Source: Corylus avellana
Taxonomy: Eukaryota > Streptophyta > Magnoliopsida > Fagales > Betulaceae
NCBI RefSeq assembly: GCF_901000735.1
Contig: NC_081544.1
Coordinates: 25,283,049-25,347,048 of the forward strand
Reading direction: 5' to 3'
Length of the DNA: 64,000 nt
In this document: one piece after another, positions 25,410-39,140 of the stretch
Layout of the letters: every line of letters begins with the position of its first letter
How positions within the stretch are numbered: position 1 is the first letter of the stretch
Notes under the pieces: model-generated
The model's database searches: none
What the model was told of the DNA's origin: nothing
The model's input: the letters and a program-made list of their open reading frames with translations, nothing else
Position numbers and translations under genes: made by a program

Positions 25410-27292
25410 CTTCTAAACTATAAAAAATTTGCAATGTTTCCCTTTTGTCTGCCAAAAAGACAAGAACACCCATTTGACTCACAGCAGCAGTTGCAATGAG
25501 CTTGTCACCACTTTTATTTTCTTTTTTTATTAATAATAACTTTCGTCATTTTTCAATTTTTCAATTTTTTTTTTATTTTTTTTATTATTATTATTATTTT
25601 TTTGTAATTTGGGAGATGAACATATTAATAAGTGTGAATTTGAGAAAATATATATACTTTTTCTTAATTTTAATTATGAATCCTGCTTTTTCAAATAGAT
25701 GTGACACGAGAGGTGACTCAAGAAAAGCCAAGCGCCAAAAATTAGATTTAGGTTCCGCAAAAAAAATTATAATATATACACTATAGTTTTTAAAAACTGA
25801 AATTAAATTTCAACCGCTGAAAAAGCTAAGCCAAATCCATAGTGCCAAACCCATTTTAAAAAGGAAGGAGAAGCATGCTGTTGTTCGAGACATTTTAAGA
25901 GGATTTTACACAAATTTCACTGAAAATAAATAGGTGGTCCAGGGACCAGAGCACTTTTGGATACTATTGGACAGAAATAAAGCAAAACAAAAGAAAAAGT
26001 GTTGCACGTAATAATCCGACAGCAACACAAAGGAAGGGACATTGTAATGTAATTGTAGTGAAGTAACCAGAAGGCGCATCACGGCGGCTGGGGAATGATG
26101 ACCAATTTGACCATTAGACTGGGTTGGTACTCACAAAAGAGCACGGGATCAGGCATCGTCATTTGTCATAATTACCATATTAAAAATAAAAATGCGAAAT
26201 ATCCGTGAATGGACCATGTACCATGAATCTACAACCATCTTATTCATGTCTCACCTAACGACTTACTCATATCATATTATATTATATAATCTATATTAAT
26301 GCATTCCTTCCTATTTTTGGACTTTACTATCTTATCTGGGTTTTAGACCCCTTTTGTGCCGGTAGCAGTGGGGCATTAAGCTATATAATCACGTGTTTAA
26401 AACAAAAACAAAATTTTAATGTTAATTTCGAAGCAGAAATCACCTCGAAGTTTCGTTTCTGTCTCCATCTTCATTTGTTTTAAATAAACAAGGTATTTGT
26501 TTGTCCATTTTCTCCATTTCTGTTCTTTGCATTTCAAGTAGAAGGTGGGGATTATTGCATTTATATAATGGGTTTAGTCATGTCTCATTTCTGATCTTTG
26601 GTCACACGGTTGTCAAATTTGAAAAGTTTCATTAAAAAAAAGAAGAAGAAAAAAAAAAACAGGAGGTAAGGTAACCACAGAAATGCTAATGCCAGCCAAA
26701 TACTGCCAATTAATTTGACATGATCGATTACACAGACATGGCGAATTGTCAAACCTAATAATAATAAGGTTACTTGCACCGACGTCGATCGTCTTCTTTC
26801 AAGAGAAATGGGCAGCTCTAATATGAATATCTATCACTAGCTGTGTAGTTCTGCATTAAACAAATACTATGGGCTAAAAAGTAATTAAGTTTAATGTTGT
26901 ATGTCGATTGTAATGCGACAAACAATGCTAACTTAAGGTGAAGTTTGTTTTGTCTTATATAATGAATTGGGTGCTTTCACGGAAGCTCCATCCATTTGAG
27001 ACCACTGATTTTCAAAGATGCTACCTCTCGGTGATGGACTCGTGGGGGGGGGGAGGGTGGTGGAGAGGAGGAGTGGTTACTCTTAATCAAGCAATAGGAT
27101 CCATTCTTTTTGGAGGACTTTCAAAGTTGAACAAAATCTCCTAGTTTTGATGACTTTGAAACATTTGGTGAGCTTGGAAGGGGGCCTGTATCTGGACCAT
27201 TCAACGTCAATTTCTTTTTCTGATTGAAAGCTTGTATGTTTGGGATAATGATTTTATGCAATTCCCGAAGAAAATTCGCCAACGCATGGGGG

Positions 27293-29094
27293 TAGGGGTG
27301 CAAAGGCGGTTACGGTTAGCGGTTAGTGGCAATAACCGCTAACCGTAACCGCCCTAGCGGTTAGTAAATTTCACTAACCGCAACCGCTAACCGCCTAGCG
27401 GTTAACGGTTAGCGGTTAGTGGCCGGTTAGCGGTTAGTGAAATAGATAACCGCCCGCTAACCGCTTTTTTAAAATTGGGCTTTTTTTTTTTTGGCTTTTT
27501 TTTACCCTCATTTTTTTTTCTTGTATTTTTAATATCTTCTTGGGCCCAATTGCTATAAATATTTGAATTGTCATTGGATCATATGATTAAGTGTTGATCT
27601 TATAAACTTACAAACAAACAAAAATACTTCAATTGTAGTTATAAGTAACACATTGTTTAATCCAATGTCAATTACTTAATTTGATATTATATGAATCACA
27701 TTGTCATTGTCATTGTACATGAATAATTGATTAAGTATTGGAATTGTAATTGGATCATATAGTTAAATATTTATCTTATACATTTATATTATTCAATATG
27801 CATATAATATAACTATAAGCAATTATATATATATATATTCAAAATTGTTCAAAATTGTTAATTTTCTTTTTTTTTTTCTTTCAAAAAATGGTTAAATTTC
27901 TTTTTCTAAAAAATGTTCAAAAAATACATTAATACTTCAATTGTGATTATAAGTAACACATTGTTGAATCTAATGTCAATTACTTAATTTGATATTATAT
28001 AATCATATAGTCTCATTAAATTATATCATATGATTCATATGATTAATTATTTAAATTCTTATCATATTTACTTATAATCTTTTTTCTTTGAATTGAACTT
28101 AATATCTAATGGTAAATGGTAATGTTCAAACTCCTAAATCCTAAATTCCTAAAGTATTTAATAATGCTTTAATTAAATTGTAGACTTGTAGTTATAAGTA
28201 ACATATTGTTTAATTCAATTGAATCAATTGTGATTATCATTGTACATGAATCATATGATTAACTTGTAGACTTATGACTTATGAGTTATGTCATATTATA
28301 TATGTATTATTTATTATTATATAATCATATGATTTAATGATCAAGTCATCATGTGATATAATCATATCAATTATAGTGATAATATATAAATTACTAAAAT
28401 TATAATGATAATACATTAATACTTAAATTATGTTTATAAGTAACACATTGGTCATTGTTTAATCCAATGTCAATTACTTAATTTGATATTATACGAATCA
28501 TATCATCATTGTACATTAATAATATGATTCACTTGAAGTCTTGAATAAAGTATTTGAATTGTCATTTAATCATATGATTAACTATTGATATTATACGTTT
28601 ATATTATTCATATACATATGTAGACTTATATAGACTTATAAGTTTATAACATACATTGGAAATAAGTCTCTAGATATTTAATTGTTGTATTAGTATGAAT
28701 TAGTATACTTATGAGTTATGTCATATTATATATGTATAATTTGTTATTATATAATCAAATGATTTAATAATCAATCTCATGTGATATAATCATATAAATT
28801 ATAGTGATAATATATTAATACTCAAATTGTGATTTAATTATTTTTAAAAAAAAATTGTGATTTAATGATCAAGTGATTATGTTATATGTATAATTATAAA
28901 AATATATTATATAAAAATGCGGTTAGCGGTTAGCGGTTACGGTTAGTAGACCCAATAACCGCTAACCGCTAACCGCTAGGCGGTTATGGCGGTTAGCGGT
29001 TAATGCGGTTAAACGGTTAGGCGGTTAGGCGGTTGGCGGTTATAGCGGTTAGCGGTTAGCGGGCGGTTAAAAACCGCCCGCCTTTGCACCCCTA
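27293..29094. mobile_element. Non-autonomous hAT transposon, 1802 bp, copy B only
   Basis: Flanked by a perfect 8-bp target duplication, CATGGGGG (27285-27292 and 29095-29102). Copy A carries the uninterrupted site once (9300-9307). Terminal inverted repeats read TAGGGGTGCAAAGGCGG at the left and CCGCCTTTGCACCCCTA at the right. Both subterminal regions (27305-27465 and 28920-29075) are packed with cggttagcggtta and its complement, the repeat type that hAT transposases bind. The inside is AT-rich with no long frame, so no transposase. An 8-bp duplication plus TAGGGGTG ends place it in the hAT superfamily. Confidence 0.93.
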
Positions 29095-30770
29095 CATGGG
29101 GGAATTCAAATTAAATGTCATTTTCATTTGGGTTTTGTTTGCGGGTGCAAGATTACGTCGATTCGCAGCTATATATGATTTTACTTAATCATTTCACATG
29201 AATCCCGCTTTCATGCAAAAAAACAAAAACAAAAAAAAAAAAAAGAAAAGAAAAAGAAAAAGATGGAGATAGATAACCATATGTTTCAACGAGGCACGTG
29301 TTATATTACGAACAAAAATCTAAGTTAGAAACTTATCTTTGGTAAGCTCCATCTATGACGGATCGAATCTCTCTAAAACATGAATTGAAGAATGTCTTGT
29401 AGTAGAGAAGTCTATAAATCACTCCATCATTCTATCCTTCTGTCCCCATTCTTATGTGGCATATTCTCCAATACCAAAAGTATTTTTTTGGTTGTGGAGA
29501 GGATTGGGAGATGAGAGAGAGATGCATGTTGGGGTGATTTATAGAATTACTTTGTAGTAGAACATAAAGTTATACATCTATTACATTATTTAGTTTGATA
29601 CGCTTAACCAACCTAGGCCCATATTAGCCTAGTAGTGTTATTTCTACGACTGTAAAAGAATTATATAAAACTGCGAGGCACTCAATCATCCCAATTACCT
29701 AAATTAAGTTTAAACATTGATGTGTTAGCAACTTAATTTATTGGAGAACTTATGTTGGCAACGGTATGGCAGCACCATTCTCCTCACATTACATGGATAG
29801 TTTACATTTTAATGCTACCTGATCTATAATAAAGGAAGGGTTAGCGGGACATCTCTTGCTAGAGCCGCTGAACGTGATTCATGAACAAACCACACACCAC
29901 CTATTCGAACGACAACATGTGGTAGGGTCATACAAGAAAATAATGACCTTTGACTTAAAGGGAAAAAAAAATCAGAAGTACAAAATAATACTCCTCCCAA
30001 CTCCAAACATTTTAGATTGTAATTAGAGCACTCTTAACGCTAATTATTTATCAGGGTATTATAAAGATTCTTAGACGGAGGTGGCCGAACCATTCCTAAA
30101 TGGCCAAGGGGTGGTTCGGCCACACCCCGTTTGTTCGCCATCCCCTCTTCCAAATTTTTATTTTTATTTTTTGTTTTTATATATTTATAATTTGTATGTC
30201 TATATATTTTTATTATATATGACACATGTTATTATATAATTGGATTTGATATGCCGGCATAATATCCAGTAGGAACTTATTTGTTATTTTTGCATATCAC
30301 AAATGAGCTCTAAAAATATTTTTATACCATGATTTTGCATTTTTTTTTTCCATATTAGTAATAGGGATATTCTTTAATTGTATTCTTACACATATTAATC
30401 AATATATATCGTTTTTTATTTTTATTTTATATAATTTATGTATAACACAGGTAGTGCATTTTTTTATTTATTTATAAGTACTTTATCTAATTAGTATATT
30501 TCTTTATAAAGTTGGATTTGGTTACACCTACAATTAGATACTTCTCTCTCTATATATATATATATATTTCTTTTGTTACTTCTTTCAATCAGTTTGCTAG
30601 CTTGATTACTAAGAGTCTAAGATGTATCTACTTGGATGTTTCATGCTCTTGAGCTCCTCTTTCCAAATTCAACTTAACTTCATATATGTATTTTCATTTT
30701 TTTTTTTTAATGAATTGGTACTCATCAATAAAACAAAACTAGAATGCAATAGAGATAAGATGTTTGTAAA

Positions 30771-30981
30771 TGCAATAGAGATATAGTATAAAATTGCTAA
30801 AGGGGGCCATGGCCTACACCAATCCCACCGCCCGCCATCAGTTTTTTGAATTTTCATTTTCGAGTGTGAGGGAAATGTTAATGCACTTTTATACTATATC
30901 TCTATTGTATTCAGTGACAAAACTGGTGGGCGGAGGGGTTGGTGTACAACATGGCCCCCTTAAGCCTACTTCTAGCAATTT
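30771..30981. repeat. Interleaved inverted repeat a-b-a'-b' (copy B)
   Basis: Copy-B counterpart of 10971-11181 (a 30771-30790, b 30791-30838, a' 30890-30909, b' 30925-30981), with two visible substitutions. Confidence 0.7.
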
Positions 30982-31803
30982 TGTTTTGTTAAAAATGCAT
31001 TTTTTAGCTTTTAAATTTGTTAAAAAAAACACACACACACATTTTAGGTCCTATATTTTTATTTTGACCCCACAATTTTTTTATTTTATTTTTTTATTAT
31101 TATAGTCTAGTCTCCCTAAAATTAACTTCTAGGTCCGTCGTCTGGCCTGGACTACATTGCTTTTATTGTATTGTACTATATTATATTGTCTTATACCATA
31201 TTTTTGTTTTTTAGAATGAATGAGTAAAGTTTTATGTTGTATTATATTGTATTGTATTTTACTGTATTTCATCATTGCATTCCACTGTATAGTCTCTATA
31301 GAATATGCATAGTCTCAATTAATAGTATTACACTATACTTCTTCGTGGTGCAGTACTCTATAGTAGTCTGACATTATTACTAATAGAACTATTTTATGTA
31401 TTATTACAATAAAATGTTAGGTATTTTTTTTGTGTTATGTATCTTTCTGCTTTTGGGTGAATATTACTTTTTTAAAAAAAAATTAAGTAAAAGAAATAAT
31501 TAAGTACAATTTTTTTTTTTTTTTTTTTTTTAAGAAAATATTATCCACCTAGCTAGGACCAAGAGGATAGCATTCCCTTTGTACATATCAATCAATAACT
31601 TATCACTTTCTATTATATTTTTGTAGGAGTTCCTCCTTTATAATTCTACGGTTATTAGTAGAGCAAGAAGCACATACACTCGTAAAAGTAACCTATTATG
31701 AAACAATCTCTCAACATTACAAATTAATTTTTGAGAGGTAAAATTATTTATTTACTAACAAAAATTCACCCCTTGAATTCATGTTAAAATTGTAATGGAT
31801 GTT

Positions 31804-32580
31804 CATAAGTGCAATTATTCAGGTGTGGATTTTTTATGGTTAGTGGACGAGATATATGAGAAGGGTGGCGCGAAGGAAATGCTTACTGTGTTTGCTCGAC
31901 AGGCTAAGAGTATTTGGATGAGGTGGAATGGGGTGATTCATGGAGAAATGTTCCCTGACCTGAATGAACTGGTATGGGTAACAACTCAGGCGCTTGATGA
32001 TTTCATACAAGCAAATCTTTTGACTAATCAGATTGCTGGGTAAGAACGATTGGCGCCTAGTACACATTGGATAAAACTTGTTGTGGGTTGTTTTAAAGTA
32101 AACTAGGACGTTGAGATGGATCGGTCTTTGGATTGATTTGGTATGGGAATGGTGATACGGGACTCTGATGGACGTTTTGTTGCGGCTCGCACAGTTCCAC
32201 GGGATGGATGTATAGATCCAACAACAAGTGAAGCATTGACATCATTTCATGCATTGAATTTTTGCAAGGAGTTGGGTTTGTCGTGTATTATTCTGGAAGG
32301 GGATGCACAAGTTATTGTGAAAGGGGTAAATTCTTCCAAAAGGAATTGGAGCAAGTTTGGACACATAATTGAGGATATCCGGATGGTGCTACAGCCTACG
32401 GTCTATACCAAGCTAGAGTTGTCAACACGTGAATCGTTTGGTAAATATGATAGCTCATAACTTGGGTAGGTGAAACCCTCGGCTGTTTCTGTGATATTAT
32501 TGAGAGGGAATTACAAAATCTTTTCACTTTGATTTTTAAAGAATGAGAATTCATTAAGTTTCTTTAAAAAAAAAAAAAAA
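31804..32580 (+). pseudogene. LINE-derived RNase H retrocopy (copy B)
   Basis: Same insertion as 11976-12753, with identical target duplications at 31786-31803 and 32581-32598. The RNase H part reads longer here (32143-32460), including the ILEGDAQVIVKGVN strand-helix region. Upstream, a stop replaces a Gln codon (taagaacg at 32041 against caggaacg in copy A). The C-terminal frameshift is shared. Still a truncated pseudogene. Confidence 0.8.
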
Positions 32581-32788
32581 AAAATTGTAATGGATGTTGC
32601 AAAGAAATTAGATGCCATGTCATCCTATCTTATGCTGAAAAGGAAGAAATTTCAACACCTACACACGGCTAAAAATGTTATCGATGTTGCTAAAATTATG
32701 ATGTTGAAACAAGCTCGTATTTATCAATAAATACACCCAACGGCCGGGCCTGCCGTCCGCATGATTTGAACAAGAAATCAACATCCCT

Positions 32789-33097
32789 CACGTGAATTAC
32801 ACGTGTACAAGGTCCACACCATCTCATTTCACGACAAAAATTGAGATCACATGCTGACGTCACTGCAACTTGCTCTCTTGACCCAGCCGCCATGCTTCCA
32901 TTGCATTGACCCATGTGTCCAATTAATCCATGTTGTGTGCACACCAAGCAAATTATAATTTTAACTTATTAAATTCTAATCAGATAAAGAAGCATATAAA
33001 AATAAGAAAACAAATGGCAACTTGTTTACCCACTCCGCCGGTCTGCCCCTATTTCTTTACCCTTTTTACCTTTTAACTCTGCCACCGGGTATATATA
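32789..33097 (+). promoter_or_regulatory. ERF promoter: two G-boxes, TGACGTCA, TATA (copy B)
   Basis: Same sites as copy A at offset 19827: CACGTG at 32789-32794 and 32800-32805, TGACGTCA at 32855-32862, TATA at 33090-33097. No change was seen in these motifs. Confidence 0.6.
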
Positions 33098-33209
33098 GGA
33101 GTGGGTTGATGCTTCGAATTTCTAGCTAAACACAAATGTGGCCTACTCTGAAATAGTGAGACTCGTAGTCGCACATAATTCAAACCCAAAAACACGATAA
33201 TTCTCTTGA

Positions 33210-33875
33210 ATGGATTCCACAATCTTCCACTCCCCAAATTCCGATTTCTCATCGGAATCTTCCTTTGGGTCACCGGAATCTTTCTCCTGGGATGGCCTAA
33301 ATTTCGACCAGCAAAGTTTCCTTCCTTTCAACGAAAATGACTCCGAAGAAATGCTTCTTTTGGGCCTAATTTCGAAGGCGAACCAAGAGATCACATCGGA
33401 AAGGTGCGCGAAACGGGTTAAGGAAGAAGAGGTGAGCTCAGCAGCGGAGGCAAATCCCGAGAAGGAGAAGTCGTACAGGGGGGTCCGGAGGCGTCCGTGG
33501 GGGAAGTTCGCGGCGGAGATAAGGGATTCCACTAGGCACGGCATAAGGGTATGGTTAGGAACATTTGATAGTGCCGAGGCGGCAGCCTTGGCCTACGACC
33601 AAGCCGCCTTTTCCATGCGCGGTTCCTCTGCTATACTCAATTTTCCGGTTGAAAGAGTCCGGGAATCGCTGAGGGACATGAATTACGGTTCCGAAGATGG
33701 GTGTTCGCCGGTGGTGGCTCTCAAGAGAAAGCACTCGATGAGAAGGAAAAATATATTAAGCAAGAAAACCAATGAGAGGGATTTAAGGATAGAGAGTGTG
33801 GTCGTTTTGGAGGATTTAGGCCCAGACTACTTGGAACAACTTTTGAGTTCATCGGGAAGTGCTAGCCCTTGGTAA
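33210..33875 (+). CDS. ERF1B: AP2/ERF group IX transcription factor, ERF1B-like (copy B)
   Basis: The same 221-residue protein as at 13383-14048, with no base difference seen over the 666-bp frame. The promoter sites and early 3' flank are also conserved. Identity this complete means either a very recent duplication or, more likely given the adjacent gap, one locus represented twice. Domain content as for copy A: AP2 domain 88-146, basic signal 172-180, acidic C-terminal motif 201-212. Expression cannot be judged from sequence. Confidence 0.93.
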   Translation: MDSTIFHSPNSDFSSESSFGSPESFSWDGLNFDQQSFLPFNENDSEEMLLLGLISKANQEITSERCAKRVKEEEVSSAAEANPEKEKSYRGVRRRPWGKFAAEIRDSTRHGIRVWLGTFDSAEAAALAYDQAAFSMRGSSAILNFPVERVRESLRDMNYGSEDGCSPVVALKRKHSMRRKNILSKKTNERDLRIESVVVLEDLGPDYLEQLLSSSGSASPW

Positions 33876-35769
33876 TTAATTAAACCAACATCATTTCCCC
33901 CACCCCTTAGCATAATCCTTCTACTAATTACTACTCTTGAATTCCCTTGTGTTCTTCTTTTAATTTTTAATTTTTAATTTTTTTTTTTCCCTCTCTTAGA
34001 TAGATTTCATTGTTACATGCTTTGAGATCATTAAAATCTGTATCTTTTTTTTTTTTTTTTTTGTAAAGTTGAATTGATATGGCATCTTGTAGTATCATCA
34101 TGTGGGCCAGAATCACAAGTCTTGATTAATAGAAATGACTTAAAGTCAACTAATATGGTTGAGTTAACACAAGCACGCTCATGCCCGAGAGCTGACAAAG
34201 AAATGAGAAGTGCTTATACCTACTTTTCTCTCATTTTACAGAGACTTGTCACGTCATATCATATCTTACCCCTTAACCATATATGCATGAGATATCCGCA
34301 TGAAAAAAAGTATATAAATCTCTTCTTCTTCCTTTTTTTTTCCCTTAAAAGAGAGAATCAAAAAGCTTTAAAGGGAAAAAAAAAAAAAAGAAGAACGGAA
34401 AATAAATATAAAACTTAATTTTGCAAATTAACAATTAAAACAGTATTTGTGATAAGGAGTTAGGAAGGGAAGGCGACAAAAGTAGCTAGAGAGTAAATCA
34501 AAGGATGAACTAATAGTTCAAAAACGATCCACATACTTTAACAGTTTTGATACTATTGTGGTCTAATTTCAACCCATAAGAACCTTCCTTTGTATGAAAT
34601 TGGTTAGACTATAACAATTGCTATCTATGACTTAATTATCTTCACGTGGGTGTTTTTATTATAAAAAACTACAATTAATTAATAATCCCATTTTATTTTC
34701 GAATTTTTCTTTACCTTATATATATATATATATATACTTACAGTATTACCACTTATCTATTTATTTATTTTTTATTTTATTATTTAGTAACTTTTGTTGG
34801 TGCTTGTTGTACAAATAATTCGCCCAATAAAATAAGTGTAAAGAAAATGATCAATTGTGTCATATATACACATAAAATGATGAAAGTCTTCAAAGTACGT
34901 AGCATCTATTCAAAAGTACTTCTCGTACTAATTATTACTAGATATACGAATAAATTGAAAGAATTATTATTTTTTTCTTGAGAGAATGAAAGAATTTAAT
35001 CATCACAGATCAATTTGCTCAAATATATTTTTTAGCATGAGATTATGTTATGTGGCTAAAGAGATAAGGCATTAGGTGCTTGAGATATATATTAGGCATG
35101 TACGTTGAAAATTAAAGTACTCTTAATGGGTGCTTAATTCAAATCTAATAAAAGTCAAAAATATTATTGACATTTGTAAAGGTAGCATTGAAGATGATAA
35201 AATTACATGGAGATTTTGTCACACATGTTTGTCCATAATAATGAGACTATAGACAAAGACAAAGAGCCAGGGCGGGCTGCACCCATCATAGAGGCACATA
35301 CGTTTAGTGACTTGGTAATCTGGATGTTGATTGTTTTAATAGAATGATCCAACGACCCTCTCTACTTGCCAAAAAAAAATGATCTCACCCTCCAATTTTG
35401 TCACGTGATTCTTTAATGTGCTGAATAAAGTTCAAGGTCAAAGTCCTAGCTAGCATTTTATTCAAATTTCTAACTAGCTTATCACCTGAAAGATATATAT
35501 ATTCAAACCATCAATTAATGTTCTTGTGTAAATTGATGGCAACTTATTTACTTTTTTTTTAGTGATCATAATTTAATTGATGCTGGTCTAGCTTTGATTA
35601 TTGAGATTAATTTAATTACCCATTAATGGTTAATTGAACTTGGTCACCTTTGGAGAGAACATATTCAATTCTAAGTAAATCTTTTAATTAGTGTAACTTG
35701 AGGGAGAGAGAGTATTTTGTAATTCCATTAATTAAAAGAGTGTTACATTAATTTCAAGATCATATTTCG

Positions 35770-36930
35770 CGCAATAATAACATGCTAATTACTTGCCAAA
35801 AGTCTTTGAACATCACTGTCCCAATTGGTTTCAAGATCCATAGCATATTCTGGCAAATTACATCCATTCTATGGCCCAATCCATCAAAACTTTAATAACT
35901 AGACAATGACTACCTCTCTTTTCTATTTTGACTACAAAATGCATTCCCAATCGTAATCTGATTCGTTTCCTCTACCATCAATGATAAATTTTTCCATTTG
36001 TCTAATATTTTATCTACCATCTATTAGTTATTTGCTTCGAAAAAAGAACCAAGGAGAAAAACGTAAATAAAACCTTAAGAGTCTAAAGGTATTCGAAACC
36101 CCAAATAGCATGAAAAAAAAAAAAAAAAAAAATTACCTCGTAAATTGCTGCAGAAAACAAATCTAGAGAGAAGAAAAATAGTAACCGCTACAGTAACATG
36201 TGTGTCACTAGACTAATTACTGTGTTTTATCAAAGTAAAAAAGAGTTTGACAGAAGAAGGGAATTAAATAAGTTTTTCTCTCCTCCTAGAATGGTTATCC
36301 TTGTTTTATATCTCTAGCCGCTAGAGATAATAAACCTTATGATTCCGTAATATTCGTAATTTTCAAAAAAAGTAACATTTTTTTTTGAACGAATTATCTC
36401 TTAATTGATATACAATAAAATGAGGCAAAATGCTCCTTATAATTCCAAGATATAATTTGAAATTTTCACAACTCAAACATGATTTATGACATACACAATA
36501 GCCTTTCAAGCTATTATAAGACAATATATATAAAAAGTCTCTGTCTCAATTAGTTTCAGACCTATAACAAATTTCGGCGAATTACGTCTTTATTCGCTGT
36601 CATGTCCTTGATTCCTTGGCTTTATCAATCGCAATCTCTTTTGCTACTTTTACCATAGTGACAATTATTTTTTATGCCTGATAACTCATCCGTCATCGGT
36701 CTATGGTTTGCTCTCACAAAATGAATCATAAAAAAAAACAAAATACCAACCGGAAACCAATTCCGTTATTCTTAAGAATTTGTGAAAGCAAAACATAAGA
36801 AAAACGAATAAAACTTCGCACTATAGATTGCTACTAAAAGTAGATCTAGAGATAATATATTTTTTATTTAAAAACAACGAAAATACAATAACAAAAACCC
36901 AACACACCCTCACGTATTTTACTCCCCATT
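35770..36930 (-). repeat. Two related unclassified repeats (copy B)
   Basis: Copy-B counterpart of 15945-17120, with more substitutions and poly-A length changes than the ERF region. For example, a ~27-bp stretch present at 16805-16835 is missing near 36620. Confidence 0.4.
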
Positions 36931-37390
36931 GCCGGCCAAGCACGCGCTGCTAAAAAGCACCCCGAGGACCATTGACACACACGCTAGCCATGCACCGTTA
37001 AAAAGCACCTCGAGGAACATTGATACACACGCCTTGATCGATCTATAATGAAGTTAGGGAAAGAGAGGGAGAATGGAGAGAGAGAAAGGAGACAGGGAGG
37101 AGAAAATCATAACTTGACATATTTTTTAAATTTTGAGGAAGGCTGATGTAATTTTTTTTTAAAAAAATTAATTTGTAGCAAAATGATGAAATAAGCTATA
37201 ACCCTTAAAAATAAAAAAAAACAGAAAAAAATAAAAAAAAATAAAAAAAAGAGAGCTCTAACCCCTTAAATATGAATCTCCTCTTTCATGAGATGGAGAA
37301 CAAATACATGCTAAACAAACCGGCCCATTTGTCTTCTTTTTTTTTTTGTTTGTTCTTTTCTTTTCTTCCGCCTTGGTTGTTTGCCTGTTG

Positions 37391-38290
37391 AGAATAACTT
37401 CCGTTCGGTTGTGGCAAAAACCCCCCATTTTTTGCCCACCAATGTAAATGTGACACCTCAGCATGGAACAAGTTAAGAAAATAAAACCAAAACACCAGAT
37501 TATTTCTTCATTCTCCACACCTCAGACGCACAGCACCCTTCACAACCATCATNNNNNNNNNNNNNNNNNNNNCACAACCTCACCGCCCGCCGCCGCCTGG
37601 TCCCACCGGTGCTGCCCATCTCAAATTGCGCCGCCGCCATGCAGTCCCGACCATCACTGCTCAGATCTAGCGAGAAGAGAGAGAGATGGAGAGAGAGGGA
37701 GAGAAAACCCACACAAAGACGAGAAGGGCGGCGTTGGGGTGGTCGGAGAGCCACCCCGTGGCCTGGGGAACACCCCGAGTGAGTATCTCTCGCCCTCTCT
37801 CTGTCTCTCTCCGGTTGCTCTGACCGCGGGCCACCCCAAAATGTTGTTGGGGGTGGTCGGCGTGCCACCCCAACAAGATCTGGTGTGGCGCGGGCCACCC
37901 CAACAGGATCTGGGGTGGCTCGCGCGGCCACCCCCACCACCAAGGGGGTGGCCCCCTACTCTCTGGGGTGGCCTCACGCCACCCCCAGCGGTGGTTGGGG
38001 TGGCCGCGAGGCACTCCAGACAAATCTAGGGTGGCTCCTGCTGCCACCCATGGCTACTGGGGGTGGCTGGTAAGCCACCCCTTCTTGGGTGGTTGCTTCC
38101 CCTGACTTGGGACTTCAATTTTTTTTTTATTTTTTATTTTAAAGATTAATAATATTTTAAATTAATAATCAGATGTAGTTGTGTTTATTTTGTAAACTTA
38201 AGTTTGATAGGATTGGGGTAGCTGGAAACTTCTTATTGGTGGCAAAAACCTCCTCCTTTTTGCCATGACCGAACAGCAGCTGCTCTCTTG
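37391..38290. mobile_element. GC-rich element with imperfect inverted ends, copy B only
   Basis: Absent from the matching place in copy A (17590-17620), where 'ccttggctgtt' runs directly into 'ggctgttctcaa'. The left arm (gttcggttgtggcaaaaa, then ttttttgcccaccaat) is an imperfect reverse complement of the right arm (attggtggcaaaaacc, then tttttgccatgaccgaac). The core (37573-38095) is GC-rich with many ggggtggc / gccacccc palindromes plus a GAGA-rich segment (37672-37710). Target duplications could not be fixed, so a deletion in copy A is not fully excluded. Overlapping frames on both strands are repeat translations broken by a 20-N gap. Confidence 0.6.
37553..37572. other. 20-N gap inside GC-rich insert
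   Basis: Twenty N bases within the copy-B-only GC-rich element. Any reading frame across this point contains unknown residues and cannot be trusted. Confidence 0.97.
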
Positions 38291-39140
38291 GCTGTTTGGC
38301 TGTTCTCAATACCTATAATAAGTACCATTGGATCAAGCAGAATATTCTCCCTCCAGTGAGGAAAAAGGGTGTGCCTGTGGGCCCATTGTCACAATCTGAT
38401 TCAGATAAGATGGGAACCCAAATCATGAAGAGATTTTATACAAGGAATAACATTAATGCTAGATGTGATAGAATGATTTGACACTAATTGGGCAGTTTAT
38501 CTGCCATTTTACATTAAATCAGAATGTTTTATATAAGCCCAAAATTTTTCAAGGCACTAGTTAAAACCCGAAGGCTAGTGATCAAGGAAGCTCTTGGGAT
38601 GTAGTAGATGCGGGGAAATTGGGCTTCAGTTCGTGGCCCACGAAACGGGTGGGCTTTCAAATGTAGTAAAAGTTGCAAATAATGGGCTATTAACGAATTG
38701 TTCTTGAATTGTTTGAATGAAAGATTCTGATGAATTCCAAAGAAAAAATTCCTCTCAGTTTTTGGGCTTTTATAGGAAGAAGCCTACGACTAGTACAAGG
38801 CCCCAATATTATGCATACCAGTTATGGGCTTCTTGCCACCATCACAGATCGCAAGATAGAGGGCCTTAATTTTTATCTATTTGAAGTTTGAACACCCCCA
38901 AATGAATTAATGTAAAATTATCGTGTCAAATAGAATATTATTTCTCCTTTGGTTTGATACGAACTTAGTAGAGAATTAGAGGGTTATGATACTTAGGAAA
39001 GCCAAGGATATTTTCGACATTATCGTGACTTTCCTTGTTGCACACGAGTTGAATAACAGACTGGTTGGCCAACATTTATGATTTGCTAATTAATTAGGCC
39101 CTTGTTATATGCCATTAATTTCGTATAAACTTAAAAAAGA

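Noticed and set aside
27293..29094. Satellite, telomere-like or CRISPR-like array from the ggttagcggttag repeats
   Set aside because: Repeats are in both orientations at both ends of one element with hAT TIRs and an 8-bp duplication; no regular spacers. Eukaryotic nuclear DNA, so CRISPR is not expected.
37463..38073. Several overlapping frames up to 188 codons on both strands in the GC-rich insert
   Set aside because: They translate ggggtggcc repeats (Gly/Trp/Pro-rich), cross a 20-N gap and have no domain. GC-rich repeats give long open frames by chance.
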